NCBI GenBank assembly: GCA_002189035.1
Contig: NEEC01000010.1
Coordinates: forward strand, 2,418,001 to 2,482,000
DNA from: Utricularia gibba
Lineage: Eukaryota; Streptophyta; Magnoliopsida; Lamiales; Lentibulariaceae
DNA length: 64,000 nt
Direction: 5' to 3'
Shown: piece by piece, positions 46,776-62,074 of the stretch
Position numbering within the stretch: position 1 is the first letter of the stretch
Layout: every line of letters starts with the position of its first letter
The notes under the pieces: model-generated
Seen by the model: only the letters and a program-made list of their open reading frames with translations
What the model was told of the DNA's origin: nothing
Database searches by the model: none
Translations under genes and position numbers: made by a program

Positions 46776-48172
46776 GGAGGACGAGGAAGGAGAACCAGAG
46801 GCTGCGAAAATAACTAGTGATGTGATTTTGTCAAATCTTGATTAGAACCCTAATTGCGATTGTATGATACGTTTTTCTAATTCGGTATAATTAATATTAA
46901 ATAATTAAAACTAATTAATGTTGGATTTAGGGTCTTAATGTGAATTTATATTCAAAATCAACCAACTCCTTTTAAAAACAAATTAATTACTTTATAAATT
47001 AATCCAATAATTATTATTTTTTATTGCATAATTTAAAAAATACATTTATTTTCTAAAATATTTTTGAATTTCAAATTATTACGTCACAATAATGTTAAAA
47101 ATATTATATAATAAAAGAATAGGTCTGACCACAGTCGTCGGATTTAATGGTTTCCGATCAACGGAGAGTGAGACACCGTGAATAGAAGAAGATGGCCACG
47201 GTGAGAATGGTTGATGGAGAAGAATGGCGATGGCAGCGAATCTGCTTCGTGTGTTAACTGGGCTTGTAAATGGGCTTAACGAGTGGGCCTTCATTGTTTT
47301 CTTCGCTTCATCTGTTGCATTCCCTTCACAGATTCCTATGGCATTTTCGCTCAGTACTTTCCCAGAGTTCCCTTTCTACTGCACTTTTGAAGATTCCATC
47401 GTCTGAATTCCTCCGGGTTGCGTTTAGAGGTAAGCAATGCTCTGTCATCTCTATCTTCTTCTGACATCGTTCTTGGCCTTTTAGAGTATTCCGTTAATTG
47501 ATTATAGATTGCGAATCAAAAACAAACAAACAAGCCAAATGATATGGACTATTCAAAACTGTTTTTTTTTATTTGTTTCTTTGAAAAATAGGATGTTTCA
47601 ATGCTTTTCCCAAATTTTTACTATGTTGTTTAACGACTGTTGTTGAACCATGCCAGAAATTTCATTTTGAATTCTAAAAAATGAGAATGCAGAAAGAGAA
47701 GTAGCTAAAGAATTAATTCTCATTTTGTGTTATAATTTGCGAATGAGTTCTGTAAAATTAGATTCATGATGATTCTGTAAAAGGGTCCATTTTTCATTCG
47801 AAGAATGAGAATGAATGTATAAAATGATTTCAGAACACAGGTTCAGTTTTTCCGTACTATGCTCCTTCAGTGAGCATGCTGGTCGTAATCATTGTCGGTT
47901 TTATCAGGGTTTGAATTAAAAAAAATTATTCCTCTTAAAACATGAGAACTATGGACATTTTTTATATGGATAAATATCATCTATGTCAGTCTTATTGTGG
48001 AAACAGTAAAAACGGATCTGTGATGCCTATTTCTTGATTATCTTCCATTTCTCTCCAACCAATGTTTTTTTTTTCTGGCACTACCTTGCAATAATCTAAG
48101 CATTGTCTGGCTGGAGATATGATGAGTATGTTGCATTTGTAATGCGCTGAACATGCGTACATCTGCAGAAGT
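46776..48172. other. Spacer plus 5' untranslated exon and intron of ITPK4
   Basis: 46860-47110 is AT-rich. 47200-47430 probably is a non-coding first exon of ITPK4. It carries TGGGCT/TGGGCC motifs near 47259-47290 and a GT donor after 47428. The intron runs to the CAG just before the coding start at 48173. No other gene is seen. Confidence 0.45.
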
Positions 48173-52152
<3,980 letters not shown>

Positions 52153-52838
52153 TTTTCATCAAAAGCACCTGCTTCTCTCCCTTATCTTTTTACTCCAGAT
52201 TGTCACTGTTATCACTTTCTCCCTAATCCTCTGCATCATCTTCATTTTGGTACTCCACAAGGCACTGAAAGAAGCAGCTTGCTCAGATATGTATATATTT
52301 AAATAATTATTTAAGAAATGAATGTATTTAAAATCAATTTAAAAAACAAAAAATTTGAATTTTTTTATTGTCCTTCAATATCTCTAATATAATTTTTATA
52401 CAGACATCAGGTTGTTTTATAGGATAAATTAGAAACAAATATAATTATTTTATTTACTAAATAATAATTATTTATACATTAATAATTAAAAAAATAAACG
52501 AGTCAATGGGAATAATACCGTTCAAAATCAAATTATTTAATTTTTTGCATAATATATCCCATTTTAATATTTTTTTATATTTTACGAATTTATATGTAAA
52601 ATAATACGAATTTGTTTGATATAATTCCATTTCAATAAAATTAATTTTACAATTGATTTTCGAATAAAACATGCATTGTTTTTACTCCACATGTAGTTGA
52701 AATATTAAAATGCTTCAATTTTTTTAAGAAGCTAAAGTACTACTGTTCCAATAAAAATTGAATTATTTATTAAATATATAGAATTAATTTTTTTAAAATT
52801 ATTTTTAAGAGGTATTTCAAGGTATCCACTTCTCATTA
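52153..52838. other. AT-rich spacer
   Basis: 3' flank of ITPK4 and AT-rich sequence up to the transposon boundary. Nothing else is seen. Confidence 0.65.
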
Positions 52839-53447
52839 GGGGTGTTTTATACAACTTATAAATAACTTAACTAAATTATAAGTAGTAACTTATTAGATGT
52901 GTGTTTTTTTTAACTTATATGTTATAATTTATAAGTTGTTTATAAGTTGTATTTTAAAAGTAGGTATATAGCTACTTAATTGTAACTTAAATAAAAAAAA
53001 TACTGTGAAATTACTTATATGCCCTTATATTAAAATATAAAATGATAAAAAATTTACTTCTCACCTTAATCTGCGTGTATTGGGTTGGGTGTGATTTCTC
53101 GATTTTTGATTCAAGACCTTGCGGACGGAATTCCCCAAATCCAGCTCCTTCGAAGTTCCAGATTTGTTGCTCTCCACCCCATTTTTTCGTTTCCAAGATT
53201 TTATTTTTTTGTTGCCTTTTGTTTTTTCGTTTTTCTTACGTCACACAAGACTGTGTCGCTTCCTGTTCTGCGGAGGAAAGCAAAAAGCACTTTTTAGATT
53301 TTATGAGATTCTAGCAAAATTTCTTTACAGTTTGCTTCTGCAGTTAGATAGATTTGGCTTGAGGCATAGCTTTACAATCCCTTAGTATTTATTTTTTTTA
53401 AATTTTGCTGCTGCAATTTAGTGTTTTGTTGCTTCTACAGGGAACAC

Positions 53448-54564
53448 ATGGATAAACAAGTACCATCTTCGCCTACTTCTAGTGCTGCTTGGGACGAAAA
53501 TGCTACTCACATATTTTTGGAAGCTTGTGCACATCAAGTTTATGCAAATAATATGCTTGGAACATGTTTTAATTCTCAGGGGTGGTATGGGATTTTGAAA
53601 GAGTTTAATGAAAGGACGGGGCGTCGTTATATGATGAAACAGTTGAAAAATAAATTCAACTCAATGAAAAAAGATTGGTCCATATGGATTAGGCTTCAAA
53701 AGACAACTGGAAGTGGATGGGATGACAACTTGGGAGTCATAACCGGAAAAGAAGAATGGTGGTCAAGAATGATTAAGGTGATTTTTTTTTTGTATTTGTA
53801 CTTATATATAAATGATAAATACATTATGACTCAATTATTTTGTATTTTCTAGGAGATGCCAGGATGCAAAAAATTCAAGACCACTCCACCTATTTATTCT
53901 GAATTGCAAAATGTTATCTTCACACCAGTGACAGCAATAGCTGATTCGGCATGGAATACTGGAAATGGCAAGGTCCCTCCACGAGCGCCTTATCGTATGT
54001 CGACAGGGGTTGATAGCTCTACTAATGATGGTGATGCATCTGTTGACTTAGATAACATAAACATCCAAGATGATGACTTTTTCAATAATATTGATATTGA
54101 AATGAATGAACAACCATCATTTTATGATAGTCCACAACATGTATGTTACTATCTAAATTATTTTACTATTATATAAATTTACTATTATATGAATTTACTT
54201 CTAATCTGTTAATGTTTAGGGAAGTGTGGAAGTTGGTGCGAGCAGTGCTAATGTGGGAAACAAACATCAAAGAAGAACTATTAAAGAAACAGGAGAAAAG
54301 TTGGCTGAGTCAGTTGCTGCTTTAACAAATCAGTTAAAGAGTGGATCTTATTCATCTGTGCCTCAAAGACAAAAGGTATCCTCGATTGCAGAGTGCTTAG
54401 ATATAGTGAGGGGAATTCCAGAAGCACGAGAGGATCCAAGTGTGTTTGGAGCTGCTGCATTGGCGTTCGACAAGACTGTTTATCGTGAAGCTTTTATGGG
54501 TATGACAAGTAATGAAGAGAGGTTGGCATTTATCAGAGCATATAAGAGTGCTAATCTAAAGTAG
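53448..54564 (+). CDS. Transposon Myb/SANT-like DNA-binding protein
   Basis: Second gene of the Harbinger element; such Myb-like partners are known to help the transposase enter the nucleus and bind the ends. Three exons: 53448-53777, 53853-54140 and 54220-54564, all with intact frames. Start MDKQVPSSPTSSAAWDENAT. The Myb/SANT-like domain (residues about 14-105) has HIFLEACAHQVYANNMLGTC, FNSQGWYGILKEFNERTGRR and LKNKFNSMKKDWSIWIRLQK. It is followed by the usual TGSGWDDNLGVITGKEEWW and PGCKKFKTTPP segments of plant 'Myb/SANT-like' (L10-interacting-type) proteins. The acidic middle and the C-terminal helical region (RQKVSSIAECLDIVRGIPEA) complete the product, about 320 residues. It may equally be annotated as host gene by homology, but it lies inside the terminal repeats. 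Confidence 0.85.
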
Positions 54565-54669
54565 TTTTCTTTTAATATTAGTAGGTGAATTTGAAATGTA
54601 GTAAGAACATTGCTTTCTTTAAAGTTGAACCATTTCATGTGGATGTCTGACTGAATGTGATTTTACGTA

Positions 54670-54812
54670 ACAATTCCATGTGTTTTCTGAATCAATTCCA
54701 TATACTTTATTAGCTGTATTTGCTTTTCAACGACAATTGCATGTGTTTTCTGCATCAATTCCATATACTTTATTAGCTGTATTTGCTTTTCAACGACAAT
54801 TGCATGTGATTT
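54670..54812 (+). repeat. Tandem duplication of a ~63 bp unit inside the transposon
   Basis: Two copies starting CAATTCCATGTGTTTTCTG (54675) and CAATTGCATGTGTTTTCTG (about 54738), each running through a stretch with TTTATTAGCTGTATTTGC and ending TTTTCAACGA. A third copy begins at about 54801 and breaks off after CAATTGCATGTGATTTCT. The copies differ at only a few positions, so the duplication is recent. Confidence 0.85.
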
Positions 54813-54881
54813 CTTATTAAGATTCCACCTTTTTCATCTATAAAATCAAGGCTATGTATCATTTTCAAACACAACGCATCC

Positions 54882-56084
54882 ATGTCTTCTTCCAGCAACT
54901 CTTCCCCACGTACCGATAATTCTCAAGATGAAGGTGAGACTCCAAATGCTGAAATAGTCTCTGTTATAACGACACTAGCGCAATCCATTCTTGAATTTTA
55001 CCAATGTGCTTTTGTAAGAATGTCTTGTCGAGATAGATAGTTATCTGGAGCTGCATGGTTAAAGGGTATACTGGAAGGCCATTGGATTCGTTCATATCAA
55101 CTACTTCGAATGGAACGAGAAACATTTCATAGGTTATGTAGTGTTCTATATGAACACTATGGTTTAATAGCCACACGCACAGTCTCTGTTGAGGAACAAG
55201 TGGCAACGTTTTTCTTGGCAATGGGTCTGAAATGTAGTAACCGTTTGCTTCAAGAATGGTTCCAACGTTCTGGATATACTGTAAGTCAAAGTTTTCGTGC
55301 AGTTCTTGATGCTTGTGCAAATATGGCTTCTGAATTTATAGTTCCAACGAGTGATATGTCGACTCCCCCTACAAAAATAAGAAATGATTCTCGATTTTGG
55401 CCTCATTTTCAAGATGCGGTTGGTGTCATTGATGGTACTCATATTCCTGCGAGAATTAAAAAAGAAGATAGACGTCCTTTTTTTGGTCGATACCGTGAAG
55501 CCACACAGAATATTTTGGCAGTATGCGACTTCAATATGCTGTTCATGTTTGTAGCTTCAGGATATGAAGGACAAATGCATGATAGTTCAATATTATCACG
55601 GGTTATGCATTCACCCGAAAATAATTTTCCATTGCCACCACCAGGTAAGTATTACCTTGCTGATTCTGGGTATATGAATACTACATTTTTTTTGACACCA
55701 TATAGAGGTCAAAGGTACCACTTGGAAGAGTTTCGTGCTAATCCACGGGTTAGAAATCCTACAGAGATGTATAATTATCGACACTCTTCACTACGTTCTG
55801 TAATTGAACGATGTTTTGGAGTATGGAAGGCAAAATTTGACATGGTTAATAGACTTCCTTGAGGATTTTCATGGCAAGATCAAGTACTTATTGTACCAGC
55901 AACTATGACAATTTGCAATTTTATCAAGAGAGTTGATGCAAATGATCCAGATTTCTTACATTTTGAAGTTGATAATTGGACTCCACCATATAATCCTCAA
56001 ACAGCTCTACCAGCAGCAGAAGCTTTTGCATCATCAACTCAAGATGGATATATGACTGCTTTACGTGATGCAATATGTGCATAA
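54882..56084 (+). pseudogene. HARBI1-type (DDE_4) transposase with two in-frame stops
   Basis: One continuous reading frame from MSSSSNSSPRTDNSQDEGET (54882) to the TAA at 56082-56084, interrupted by TAG at 55038-55040 and TGA at 55860-55862. The helix-turn-helix part is GLKCSNRLLQEWFQRSGYTV. The catalytic acidic residues are seen in AVGVIDGTHIPARI (D1), YYLADSGYMNTTFFLTPYRG (D2) and SLRSVIERCFGVWKAKFDMV (E). After the second stop the frame continues GFSWQDQVLIVPATMTICNF, the expected end of the domain. The catalytic core is complete, so the copy is recent. It cannot make full-length transposase unless the stops are sequencing errors. Intact copies elsewhere might still mobilise it. Confidence 0.85.
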
Positions 56085-56562
56085 ATTAGTAGAATAAATT
56101 AAAAATGTCTCATAATATCAAGTCTAGTTTATCTATTGTTGTTTTCAGAGTTTATATAACTCAATCTATCGTTTATTATGCATGTTATTACGATTGAATG
56201 AGATTTGTGTTAATATTATTTTATTACATATTACAATTCATATAACTATACAAATATTAATAAATACATTAAAATATGAAAAAAAATTAATTATTAATTT
56301 GTTACATAACTTTAAAACATTGATTTATAATTATACGAAAATAATAACTATAAATTATATTATTAAAAACATTTAAATGAATATATGGGTATTTTAGACT
56401 TTTGTTTACAAATTCTGAAAGTTATATCAAACACTATTATTTTTTACTTATGACTTTTATAAATAAGTTAAAACAAACAACTCCTACTTATTTTTTACTT
56501 TAAATTAACTTCTACTTACTCTTACTTATAAGTTAATTTATCATAAGTAATGTAAAACACCC

Positions 56563-58285
56563 TCATTTTTTACAATTTAATTTTGGGGGTTCCAAAATCA
56601 TTCCGCGTGCTAGGGTTTGAGTCCCGGAGCGGCGAAGGAGCTCGGCGGAGGGGGGCTGGGGCTGGGCTCCGGGATTCGTACAGAGGAAGCAGACAGCAGG
56701 TATTTATTTGGTTGAAGCTTGTTCACCTGCCCAGGGGCCTCTCCCCCTTCCGCTTACCCCCTACTTTTGTCTTCTCATTCTCAGGCCTCAGTAGGGCGTC
56801 CCCCACTTCCCAATCAGGGCTCCCCTCCTGCTTACCTTTCCTGCACTTTTATTTACGTGCGTACTTGCTGTGCTATCATTTTTACCATTGGTTAAAATGC
56901 GGGCATACGCCTTCGCGTATCATTTTTACCTACATTTGGACACCATAAACAACACACTACCATTCTTTTTTACTGTCGTGGTACATTTCCATGCATTTTC
57001 AAAAGTTTTAGAATCAAATTTTGGTTATATCAAATGTATAGTACCGAAGATGATCATTTTTATTACGTATGTGATTACGAGAAATCGTAAAATTTTCAAA
57101 CCTATGATTCTAATATTACTTTTTTGTATAATAATAATAAATCAAAGGAAAACCCTAATTTTGTGTCTGAGAATTGGGTAGGCATGTGGAGGGAGTAGGG
57201 AGTAGGGTGCATGTGCATGGTGCATTATTGTGCTTGTGTCAGGTGCCATGTGTGTGTAATTACATATTATTTAACAATCATTAGAGAGAGGATCCATTGG
57301 AACCTTCCATTCCAATGCCTATTTGTATGTGCATGTTTGCAACTTCTTCATTCTTCTACCTCACCTTCACTTCACTTGGTATCCACACTAAACATGTTTG
57401 TGTTTGGATCCTGAATGCTTACACTGATGGGTCGATGCGAACCCAAAATTAAAGGTATTACACTCTCTTGTTATAGTCCTGTTTCTCAAGAATCACAAGT
57501 GGTGGGATGAGAAGTATGACATGTTTGGGAAGTAGATGCCTTTGCAAGATAAACCAATGTGTTACACATAGAGAGCGAAGCGAATAAGTCAATTTTCGGT
57601 GACTTGTGACTAAGTAGTGAGGCTAGGCTTAAGGTTTTGGATCAAATGTCACATGAAATGTCTACTTATGAGGGAAATTGTTTCTTCGTTTTCGTGTATG
57701 AGAACCGGCTTTTTTTCGAATTTTACTTGGGATGATTTGCAATGTTGATGTCACAAGGCCATAATACAAGATAGTGGAAAAGAATACTCTTATCCTTACC
57801 CCAAAAACAAAACTACCCTTGTTCATTTCTGAGTTTCATCCCCTTTGGTTACTCCACTTTTACTTTCCCCTTTGTCCACCACTTGGAAAATGCAAATTCA
57901 CATTCCTTTTTTTCTTCTTCTTCTGTATATAAGCTAAATGTTGATCAAAGCATTTTGAGGAGGGTTTGAGCTAGAAACTCACGCTTATCGAATATTTGAA
58001 GCTCGTTACTTGATCGTGAAAACTAGAATTTGAATGAAACATGATGTATAGTCGAATATCGTAATTCTTTAAGCCATGATAGGATATCAATTTCATCTAG
58101 TTTCAAGGAAATGAGACATTGAGGGTTTGCAGGATTGCCTCTAAGCCATGATCACTTGCCTTTACACAATGGAAATGCTGATTACAATAACAAATACAAA
58201 CAACAGGAACAACAAATACTCATAGCAATAGCATGATCATACACAACCTTCTCATCCTCCTGCCTGAGATGCAGAACCGATCTCC
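56563..58285. other. Spacer with a GC-rich patch next to the transposon
   Basis: 56580-56850 is unusually GC-rich for this spacer and holds AGGGTTTGAGTCCCGGA (56610-56626), which resembles a pol III B box. The stretch could be a tRNA-derived SINE or a fragment of another repeat. 56960-58285 is AT-rich. Nothing coding is supported. Confidence 0.35.
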
Positions 58286-59649
58286 TCAGAAGTTCAGATC
58301 CTGCGCGAAAAAAAGACCCCCAAAAAGCATTTTCGACAGGATCAGTTACATCTTGATTAACAAACAATTAGGTTAAGAAAGGCAGATCATGAGGCTGATG
58401 CAATCTCTCTGTTCTAAATGTTAGAAGCAATTCAGAACTAATGGAGTAGCAGGAGTTAGCTCACCATGGTCTGCTGGCTCAGGCCCTGGCTCCCCATTGC
58501 CGAGCCATCGGAGGTAGATGGCTTAGACCCATCCCCAACCTGCCACTCTAAATTTACCCCAAACAGCCTCAGCTTCATCAACTTTCCTGTTTCCCCCTCT
58601 TCCTCTCTTTTCTTGCTCGACCCTCCTGCAGGATCAAGTTCATATTTTACATGATAAATTTCGACAATCGATTCGCTATACATATCCATCAAAGCTGAAG
58701 TATGTGTTAAACATAGAAACTATAGTATCTTCTTAGGAAGTTGTTTTAGTAAAACAAGATGACAACATAGGTTAAAAAAGAGAGAGTACGAGTGTAGTTA
58801 AATTTTTTTTACTACGGCGTGAGTTATGTTACTGTTTATGTGGAAACACATTGTGTTCTCTATGGCTACTTCTTAGTGTATTTTTCCTTCTATTCTATTC
58901 TGGTTTGTTTATCCTTTATAAAGTCTACTATTTTTTTTTCGGAATTCGATTATGTAATCGTCTTTTATTTAATATTGAGCTTGATCTAGATTTTGCTCAA
59001 TGGTGTTCTTGTGGGTTTTTTTTTTTTTGAGAAAAATGATATAGGAAGTTTGGAGAAAATTTGATTAAAAAAGTAAGAAATAATGACTTTGTACCTGCAT
59101 TAGGGCAATTGGTTTTGAATGTCACCGGAGAAGGTGAAGCATGAAAATGGCGATGACCGGCGTACGCCATCCCCACGGCGGGGGGTAGACCTTCGCCGAA
59201 CGATTTCCGGGTACACCCTATGAAAAGGCGGCCGATGTGCAGCCGGTGGCGAGAGAACCTAACAACGTCCCCATGATCAAGCCTCTTCTCCTTCACATAA
59301 CGGCTCCACCCCTTGGTCAAAACATAGCTCTGGCTGCTCTTCCAGTACGAGTACCGGAACCGCCACTGCTTCCCCGCCTCGTCGGTGAAATTCAAAATCA
59401 AACCCTTTTCTCCGGCCTCCGGGAGGGGAACCATTTCTCAGCTTGCTGCTTGGGGATAACCAGACGGTTGAGCTTCCCGACGTCGCTGGGAGTGAGGGAC
59501 TTCTCGAAGAGGGGGAGGGCGTCCTCCTCCGGCGGGGGATTTTGGTCGACGGCGAGGGGGTAGGTGGGGCTCCAGGTGGTGTCGACCACGTACTCCGGCC
59601 ACCTGAAGTAGTGTGGGACTGAGGAGAGATTGTTGAATGTGAATGACAT
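58286..59649 (-). CDS. NGATHA-like B3-domain transcription factor with RLFGV repressor motif (frame broken by 1 bp)
   Basis: Predicted nuclear factor of the NGAL group (Arabidopsis NGAL1/ABS2 relatives), which limits growth of leaf and petal margins. Three exons: 59095-59649, 58465-58625 and a 15 bp last exon, 58286-58300 (DLNF and stop). Start [20 protein letters not shown]. The B3 domain starts [20 protein letters not shown] and continues [40 protein letters not shown] and [14 protein letters not shown]. In the loop after KQQAEKWF the frame breaks at a G4 run, 59425-59428 (C4 in the coding strand). One extra C gives [10 protein letters not shown] and a continuous B3 domain. Exon 2 holds [14 protein letters not shown], the RLFGV motif of B3 repressors. 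The tail is [14 protein letters not shown]-like, serine/glutamine-rich. Confidence 0.88.
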
Positions 59650-59789
59650 CTCAGATTGATGGTGTGGGGATGAGATGATGATAGAAGGTTGGTATCATAA
59701 AGCATCTCATCTCAAAACTCTCTCCCTCTGCTTTTCTTTCTTTTAACGACAACGGGCTGGGGCTCCTTCCTTTTATACATACCACCGCC

Positions 59790-59850
59790 ATGCCATTGCA
59801 TGCACATGCCATGACGTCATCCCAACCATCATCATCATCATCATCCCACT
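59790..59850 (-). promoter_or_regulatory. RY-like and TGACGTCA motifs in the B3 gene promoter
   Basis: TGCATGCA (about 59796) contains the RY core CATGCA, a B3 target of the LEC2/ABI3 class. The palindrome TGACGTCA at 59812-59819 is a bZIP-type site. A CAT trinucleotide repeat follows (59827-59845). They lie 140-200 bp upstream of the B3 start. Function is inferred from motif identity only. Confidence 0.4.
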
Positions 59851-62074
59851 TCCACGTGGTGGTATATCAAAATTTGGTATAAGTAGTCCAAAATAATGAT
59901 AAAATTGTTCCTCATTATTTAGAAAATTGAATATTTCTAATAATTTAATATTGATATAAGTAAATTTTAATATTGAAAATAATTGGTATTAGTAGTCTTC
60001 AATTGCTTAAAAATTTTAATAAAATTAGTCTCCAACAAATTATACATTGGTTATTGAATAGTAGAAAGTAGTTATATCTGGTATTCAAACATTGATTGAT
60101 GAGAAAAATAATATGTTTAGAGATTATTTTAATTTTATATTACATTTTTTTCTTGAAAGGTAAGAATCTAAAATTATAAAAATTAGGTATACAATATGAA
60201 TAATATCGTACAAAATAAGCATAAGTCATAACATTTGATATCAAAACTAAATTTTAAAGTTGGATGTAGATCACAAGAGAGCCAAACACTAGGATTCACC
60301 TCCCTCTTTTTTAGAGGAGACCTTCGCAAGCCGGGAAAGTGAAAAGAATAAATGGAATAAACACATTCCTGGGGAAAACATTGTTCCTCATTTCAATTCT
60401 ACTTCATTGGGAACACACACAACCTTCTTAATTGCAGTAGAATCAAAGCGAAGTGAGATGGGTGAGTTTTAGCTTATAATGCTTGGTGCTGGAATGATAT
60501 TTTTGATCAGTAATGGTAACATTTAGATTCATTATTATGTTTGAGATCGTATGAATGGAAGTTATGGGGTTGGCCGATGAGCACTGTAAATCCTTCTTTC
60601 ACTCGTGTACCATATTCACACAAAAACACACACTCACATGCAGCTAACTAATCCAAGGAACATGGAATTCACCGCAGTGAAAATGGATGCTTTTACCTGG
60701 GTTGAATTCCATTTCACCTCCATCTTGAACTTGGTAGTTAATATCTTTGGAGCTCTAGGATTTGGGAGAAGGGAATGGACCACACCGTTTCAATGTAAAA
60801 AAATGGGAACCCATTCCGTTGCATAGTTGTTCTCTGATGGTTCCACTTGTGAAAAGATCAGATCATTCGTGTGAAACTTTTAGGGGCCTGCTCTATTTCA
60901 CTTGAAATCTGTAGTGATGCTTTAGATGGGAAATGTGGGAGTTAGGAACTGTATGTTTCTTGTAAAAACATAGATGAATGGGTAGCTAAAATGCTACATT
61001 TTTTTGCAAAGGAAAACAAAGAGGTACACAGCAGAGGACCACTGCTATGCTTCTGCTTATCTGTTTATTCTACTTATTCTGCAAAGGAATCGCCCTCTCT
61101 AGAAGTGCATTTATTTCTACCAGAAACGCATGCAGTGAGGGAGTTTCCAGACCAGTGTTCTATTTGCTATGTGCCCAATGTGCAGGAGCCATGGCTCCTT
61201 GGTCTCAGCTCTGCTCCTGATCATAACAAGCATATGAAAAAGAAGCATTGAATGTGCTAAAATGTCAGTCTATTCCCACGACCTGGACCCCCCTTTTCAT
61301 TTGGCTGACAAGTCCTATTCTTCATCCCAGAAACATGATAATTTCATTCATGATCTTGCACTGTCAACACAACCTTACTCCTTGCTTGGGGTTCATAGTC
61401 AGAGCTCATCTGTGGCAGTGACTGTACATGTTAGAACTTTACTATAGTTTCCAAACTTCCGTTAAATCTTCTGTGCCTTTTGGTCCATTGATGCCTATTG
61501 CTGTGAAGTAAATAGACGAGGGAAGGGGATGGAAATCGAAGTTTTGGAGTTTAGCCCATTGGGTTTACTCATCCAACGAACTGCAACAAGTTCTTTAATA
61601 CTTGAGACCATTTCTTTCAGCACCTATAGACTTCTTTAATACACAGCCAATGCTTGTGCTTATTCATAATACTGATACTGCTTCGGAAGGAAACATGGTG
61701 GCAGAGCGGAGATATGCACACTGGATAGAACCGAGAGAGCTCCAACATTGGAGCTCAGATTTAGTATAAGAGAAAAACATTAAAAGGATGTTTCATTTCC
61801 CTACAGCTTGACTGCTAAACAATTTGTAATAAGTTGAAAAAAAAAAAAGGATGTATATAACAGTCTCCGTCGATGGAGTCCTAACACAAAATAAAGCATG
61901 CTCACAACAAGAATCAGAGGAACTTCATTCCAGGAAAGCTTATGTTGAACTGTTGCCTAATACAGATAGATTGAACTAACAAGTTCAATCCTAGTGTCTG
62001 AAAGCAGGATTGCTAATCAACGAGATGTTAACTTGTATATGTTCATTCAGGAAAATTTCTCTAAAGAAAAACAC
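59851..62074. other. Long spacer without a recognisable gene
   Basis: 59880-60250 is AT-rich. 60260-61800 is of more mixed composition with several short plus-strand open frames (for example 60991-61251) that lack recognisable domains, splice partners or family likeness. An unannotated non-coding transcript is possible. 61800-62074 is the 3' flank of the coiled-coil gene. Confidence 0.5.

Larger units (their letters stand above)
52839..56562 (+). mobile_element. PIF/Harbinger-type DNA transposon (about 3.7 kb)
   Basis: Left end GGGGTGTTTTA (52839-52849) and right end TAAAACACCC (56553-56562) are inverted repeats. The subterminal 100-150 bp on both sides are full of TTATAAGTT/AACTTATAA repeats in both orientations. 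Flanks are TTA (52836-52838) and TCA (56563-56565), an imperfect 3-bp target duplication of Harbinger type. A shared CTCATT flank (52832-52837 and 56562-56567) allows an alternative boundary. Inside are the two genes expected of this superfamily: a Myb/SANT-like DNA-binding protein and a DDE_4 (HARBI1-type) transposase, both on the plus strand. Confidence 0.85.

Noticed and set aside
55164-55442. Minus-strand frame inside the transposase
   Set aside because: Antisense shadow of the conserved DDE_4 catalytic region.
56583-56948. Open frame beginning in the GC-rich patch after the transposon
   Set aside because: Low-complexity Gly/Arg then Ser/Pro/Phe sequence typical of translated non-coding GC-rich DNA.
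60605-61447. Three short plus-strand open frames in the right spacer
   Set aside because: No domain, no splice partner and mixed codon use; not enough to call a gene.
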